Below are positions 61,711-64,000 of a DNA stretch of 64,000 bases, in pieces; positions within the stretch are counted from its first letter, which is position 1, and every line of letters begins with the position of its first letter. Under the pieces are notes generated by a model. That model had not been told where the DNA came from and made no database searches. It saw only the letters and a program-made list of their open reading frames with translations. The stretch covers positions 342,522-406,521 of the forward strand of contig NZ_JACJSE010000006.1 of NCBI RefSeq assembly GCF_014698045.1. Reading direction: 5' to 3'. This stretch comes from Aulosira sp. FACHB-615. Its GTDB lineage: Bacteria; Cyanobacteriota; Cyanobacteriia; Cyanobacteriales; Nostocaceae. The position numbers and the translations under genes are program-made.

Positions 61711-63789
61711 ATGGCAATCCAATCTTTAGTCGCCAGCCCAATTATTGCATTTACTATTCTGCTCACAGTCATTTTTACTGTACCACCGATATTTGAAAAA
61801 TTGCGATTGCCGGGATTGGTGGGTTTGCTAGTAGCAGGTGTGATTTTAGGAGAAAATGGTTTAAAGTTACTTAATTCCGAATCTGACACCATCAAACTGC
61901 TATCGGATATTGGCAAGATTTATTTGATGTTTGTTGCAGGTTTAGAAATTGACTTAGAGCAGTTTCGCAAAACTAGAAATCGTTCTATTGGATTTGGGAC
62001 TCTGACTTTTTTAGTGCCGTTAATAGCTGGTGTTTTAGTTGGGCGGTTATTTAATTTTGGTTGGAATTCTGCTTTTCTGATTGGTTCTTTGCTGGCATCC
62101 CATACTTTATTGGCTTATCCAATTGTTAGTCGGTTGGGTGTGGTCACAAATGAAGCGGTGACTGTAACAATTGGCGCAACAATTTTTACTGATACAGGTG
62201 CTTTGTTGGTATTAGCCATTTGTGTGGGGATTCATGGTGGAGAATTTACAGCCTTGAGTTTAGCCACACTTTTGGGTGGATTAGCTATTTATGCGGTTGT
62301 GGTTTTGTTTGGTTTTGACTGGGCTGGTAAGGAATTTTTTCGGCGTTCGGGAGATGAACAAAGTAATCAGTTTTTATTTATTTTACTAGCATTATTCTTG
62401 GCTTCTGTGGGAGCGCAAGTGATTGGAGTTGAGAAAATTGTTGGGGCATTTTTAGCAGGTTTAGCTGTTAATGATGTTTTAGGACGTAGCCCAGTTAAAG
62501 AGAAAATTGAGTTTATTGGGAGTGTTTTATTTATCCCATGTTTCTTTGTCGATATGGGGTTGCTGATTGATATCCCAGCATTTCTCAAGACTCTAAGTTC
62601 GGTTTGGTTGACTGTGGTCATCGTCATAGCTTTAATTAGCAGTAAATTTATTGCGGCATTTTTAGCAAAATTATTTTATCGCTACAATACGGCAGAAATG
62701 CTCACAATGTGGTCGTTATCTCTACCGCAGGTAGCAGCTACATTAGCGGCGGCATTAGTGGCTTATCAAACTGTTAACTCTGCTGGGGAAAGGTTAATCA
62801 GTGAAGGTGTTTTAAATAGTGTGATTGTTTTGATGCTGGTGACTGCTATTTTAGGGCCAGTAATTACTTCTAGGTTTGCCACAGCTTTACAAGTTAGTGA
62901 TGCAGATTTAGAAACAGATAGTCTGGCAACTTGGTGGGAAAGTCCTGAAACTGAGGTAGAAGAAAAACCACATCAATTTACTGTAGTAGTGCCGATTTAC
63001 AATCCTCAAACCCAGCGTTATTTAATAGAAATGGCGGCATTATTGGCGCGTCATGAAGGTGGGAGAATTGTCCCATTAGCGATTACTAAAGCTTTGATTC
63101 AAATGGATGATCCGCAATTGGTGACGGCGCTAGACCAAAGTCAAAAAAGATTGAAGATGGCGCAAGAAATCAGTCAAGAATTTGATGTGGAAGTATCACC
63201 AGCAATTCGTATTGATGATGATGCAGCTTTGGGAATTAGTCGTGCGAGTCGAGAACGCAATGCGAATTTAGTGGTGATGGGTTGGTCACAAACAACAGGG
63301 TTTCGCGCTCGTTTGTTTGGGAGTGTGATTGATAGTGTGTTTTGGTCTTCACATTGTCCCGTGGCGGTGACACGTTTATTGAGTAGTCCAACCAGTATCC
63401 AAAGAATTCTGGTACCCGTTGGTGATTTGACGCGACAAACTATTGGTGCTGTTAGGTTCGCACAAATTGTAGCTGATGTGAATCAGGCAGAGGTGGTATT
63501 GTTGCATGTGAGCGATCGCAAAACGCCCCCATCTGTAGTAGAAAAATTTACATCACAATTATCGGAAATTACGGCAAAAGGTCAGTTACAGGTGAAAACT
63601 AACATCCAAACAGTTAAAGGCGATGATGTCGCTAGAGTAATTATTCGAGAAGCTCAAGCCTTTGATTTAGCAGTGTTGCGTTCTGTGCGCTATCGCACCG
63701 CCGGCGGTTTAGGTGTGAGTCAAGTAACAACCCAAATTTTGAAAGAATTGAAATGCTCAATTGTATTACTAGGAGAGCCTCACTCATAA
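61711..63789 (+). CDS. CPA2 cation/proton antiporter with two USP domains
   Basis: 692 residues. The N-terminal ~400 form the CPA2-type antiporter (about 12 helices; LPGLVGLLVAGVILGENGL, FVAGLEIDLEQF, FTDTGALLVLAI with the transport Asp, FFVDMGLLIDIPAF). Two universal-stress-protein-like domains follow (~425-560 and ~570-690), the first with VVMGWSQTTGFRARLFGSVIDSV, an ATP-binding-style GxxG...GSV segment. It exchanges Na+ or K+ for H+; the USP part is probably regulatory. The cation is not readable. It is the last full gene; 63790-64000 holds no complete gene, though an ATG near 63983 could open the next one. Confidence 0.9.
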   Translation: MAIQSLVASPIIAFTILLTVIFTVPPIFEKLRLPGLVGLLVAGVILGENGLKLLNSESDTIKLLSDIGKIYLMFVAGLEIDLEQFRKTRNRSIGFGTLTFLVPLIAGVLVGRLFNFGWNSAFLIGSLLASHTLLAYPIVSRLGVVTNEAVTVTIGATIFTDTGALLVLAICVGIHGGEFTALSLATLLGGLAIYAVVVLFGFDWAGKEFFRRSGDEQSNQFLFILLALFLASVGAQVIGVEKIVGAFLAGLAVNDVLGRSPVKEKIEFIGSVLFIPCFFVDMGLLIDIPAFLKTLSSVWLTVVIVIALISSKFIAAFLAKLFYRYNTAEMLTMWSLSLPQVAATLAAALVAYQTVNSAGERLISEGVLNSVIVLMLVTAILGPVITSRFATALQVSDADLETDSLATWWESPETEVEEKPHQFTVVVPIYNPQTQRYLIEMAALLARHEGGRIVPLAITKALIQMDDPQLVTALDQSQKRLKMAQEISQEFDVEVSPAIRIDDDAALGISRASRERNANLVVMGWSQTTGFRARLFGSVIDSVFWSSHCPVAVTRLLSSPTSIQRILVPVGDLTRQTIGAVRFAQIVADVNQAEVVLLHVSDRKTPPSVVEKFTSQLSEITAKGQLQVKTNIQTVKGDDVARVIIREAQAFDLAVLRSVRYRTAGGLGVSQVTTQILKELKCSIVLLGEPHS

Positions 63790-64000
63790 GCTCTGCTAAA
63801 TCTACTGACAGTATTTCATAAAGTTGAAAGTTAAATTTCTATCGTTGGTCATACCTCGGTGGATTCCCCAAACTGAATCTATGTTAGCAATACCTTCGCC
63901 AAAATAAGAGGATGAAGAGAGAGGGCTGATGTAGTAGAGTTATTGTCTTCCCAAACGACAACTCAAAAGCCACAACAAGCCCATGCCCGATATCTTATCA

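Overview
The window looks like chromosome of a filamentous, probably heterocyst-forming cyanobacterium (Nostocales). The evidence is dense HIP1 octamers (GCGATCGC) inside genes, AT-rich intergenic DNA full of short dispersed and heptad repeats, cyanobacterial flavodiiron proteins, a cyanobacterial-type glutamate-cysteine ligase, giant hybrid Ser/Thr-His kinases and a CuA-less (ARTO-type) terminal oxidase cluster. The genus is inferred from style, not from a marker gene.

Layout. 1-1.3 kb: the 3' part of an alpha/beta hydrolase gene and a short-chain dehydrogenase remnant broken by repeat DNA. 1.7-6.1 kb: a flv4 - PsiE-like membrane protein - flv2 operon; the first flavodiiron protein keeps all diiron ligands, the second has lost most of them. 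6.6-9.2 kb: a conserved hypothetical gene, an exported seven-repeat WD40 protein and a transaldolase-family gene starting with GTG. 9.9-33.2 kb: the centrepiece, four consecutive giant genes (1789-1946 aa), each encoding a eukaryotic-like kinase, AAA/STAND ATPase, helical repeats, GAF, an optional PAS and a histidine kinase. They are arranged A-B-A'-B', so a two-gene unit was duplicated, with visible sequence exchange between neighbours. 33.2-35.2 kb: a membrane histidine kinase and a NarL-type response regulator on the minus strand, converging on the array. 35.6-44.2 kb: kdpA-kdpB-kdpF/G-kdpC for high-affinity K+ uptake, then small or orphan genes including a GT2-like protein, a stand-alone RCK_C domain protein and a pentapeptide-repeat protein. 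44.2-55 kb: RNase T2, an APC-type permease, a membrane coiled-coil protein, sufE, tRNA(CAT), a LysM-M23 cell-wall hydrolase, trmL and gshA. 55-56.5 kb: a 1.5-kb gene-poor stretch with composite repeats. 56.5-61.2 kb: two DUF2231 membrane genes overlapping by ATGA, then coxB-coxA-coxC whose subunit II lacks the CuA ligands. 61.7-63.8 kb: a CPA2 cation/proton antiporter with two universal-stress domains.

Shared themes are redox safety valves (Flv2/Flv4, ARTO), K+/H+ homeostasis (Kdp, RCK_C protein, antiporter) and heavy signalling investment. Intergenic regions carry at least eight families of palindromic or terminal-inverted-repeat elements, several nested inside one another. No CRISPR array, intact transposase, rRNA or replication origin was seen. 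All family assignments rest on motif recognition by eye; no database search was run.
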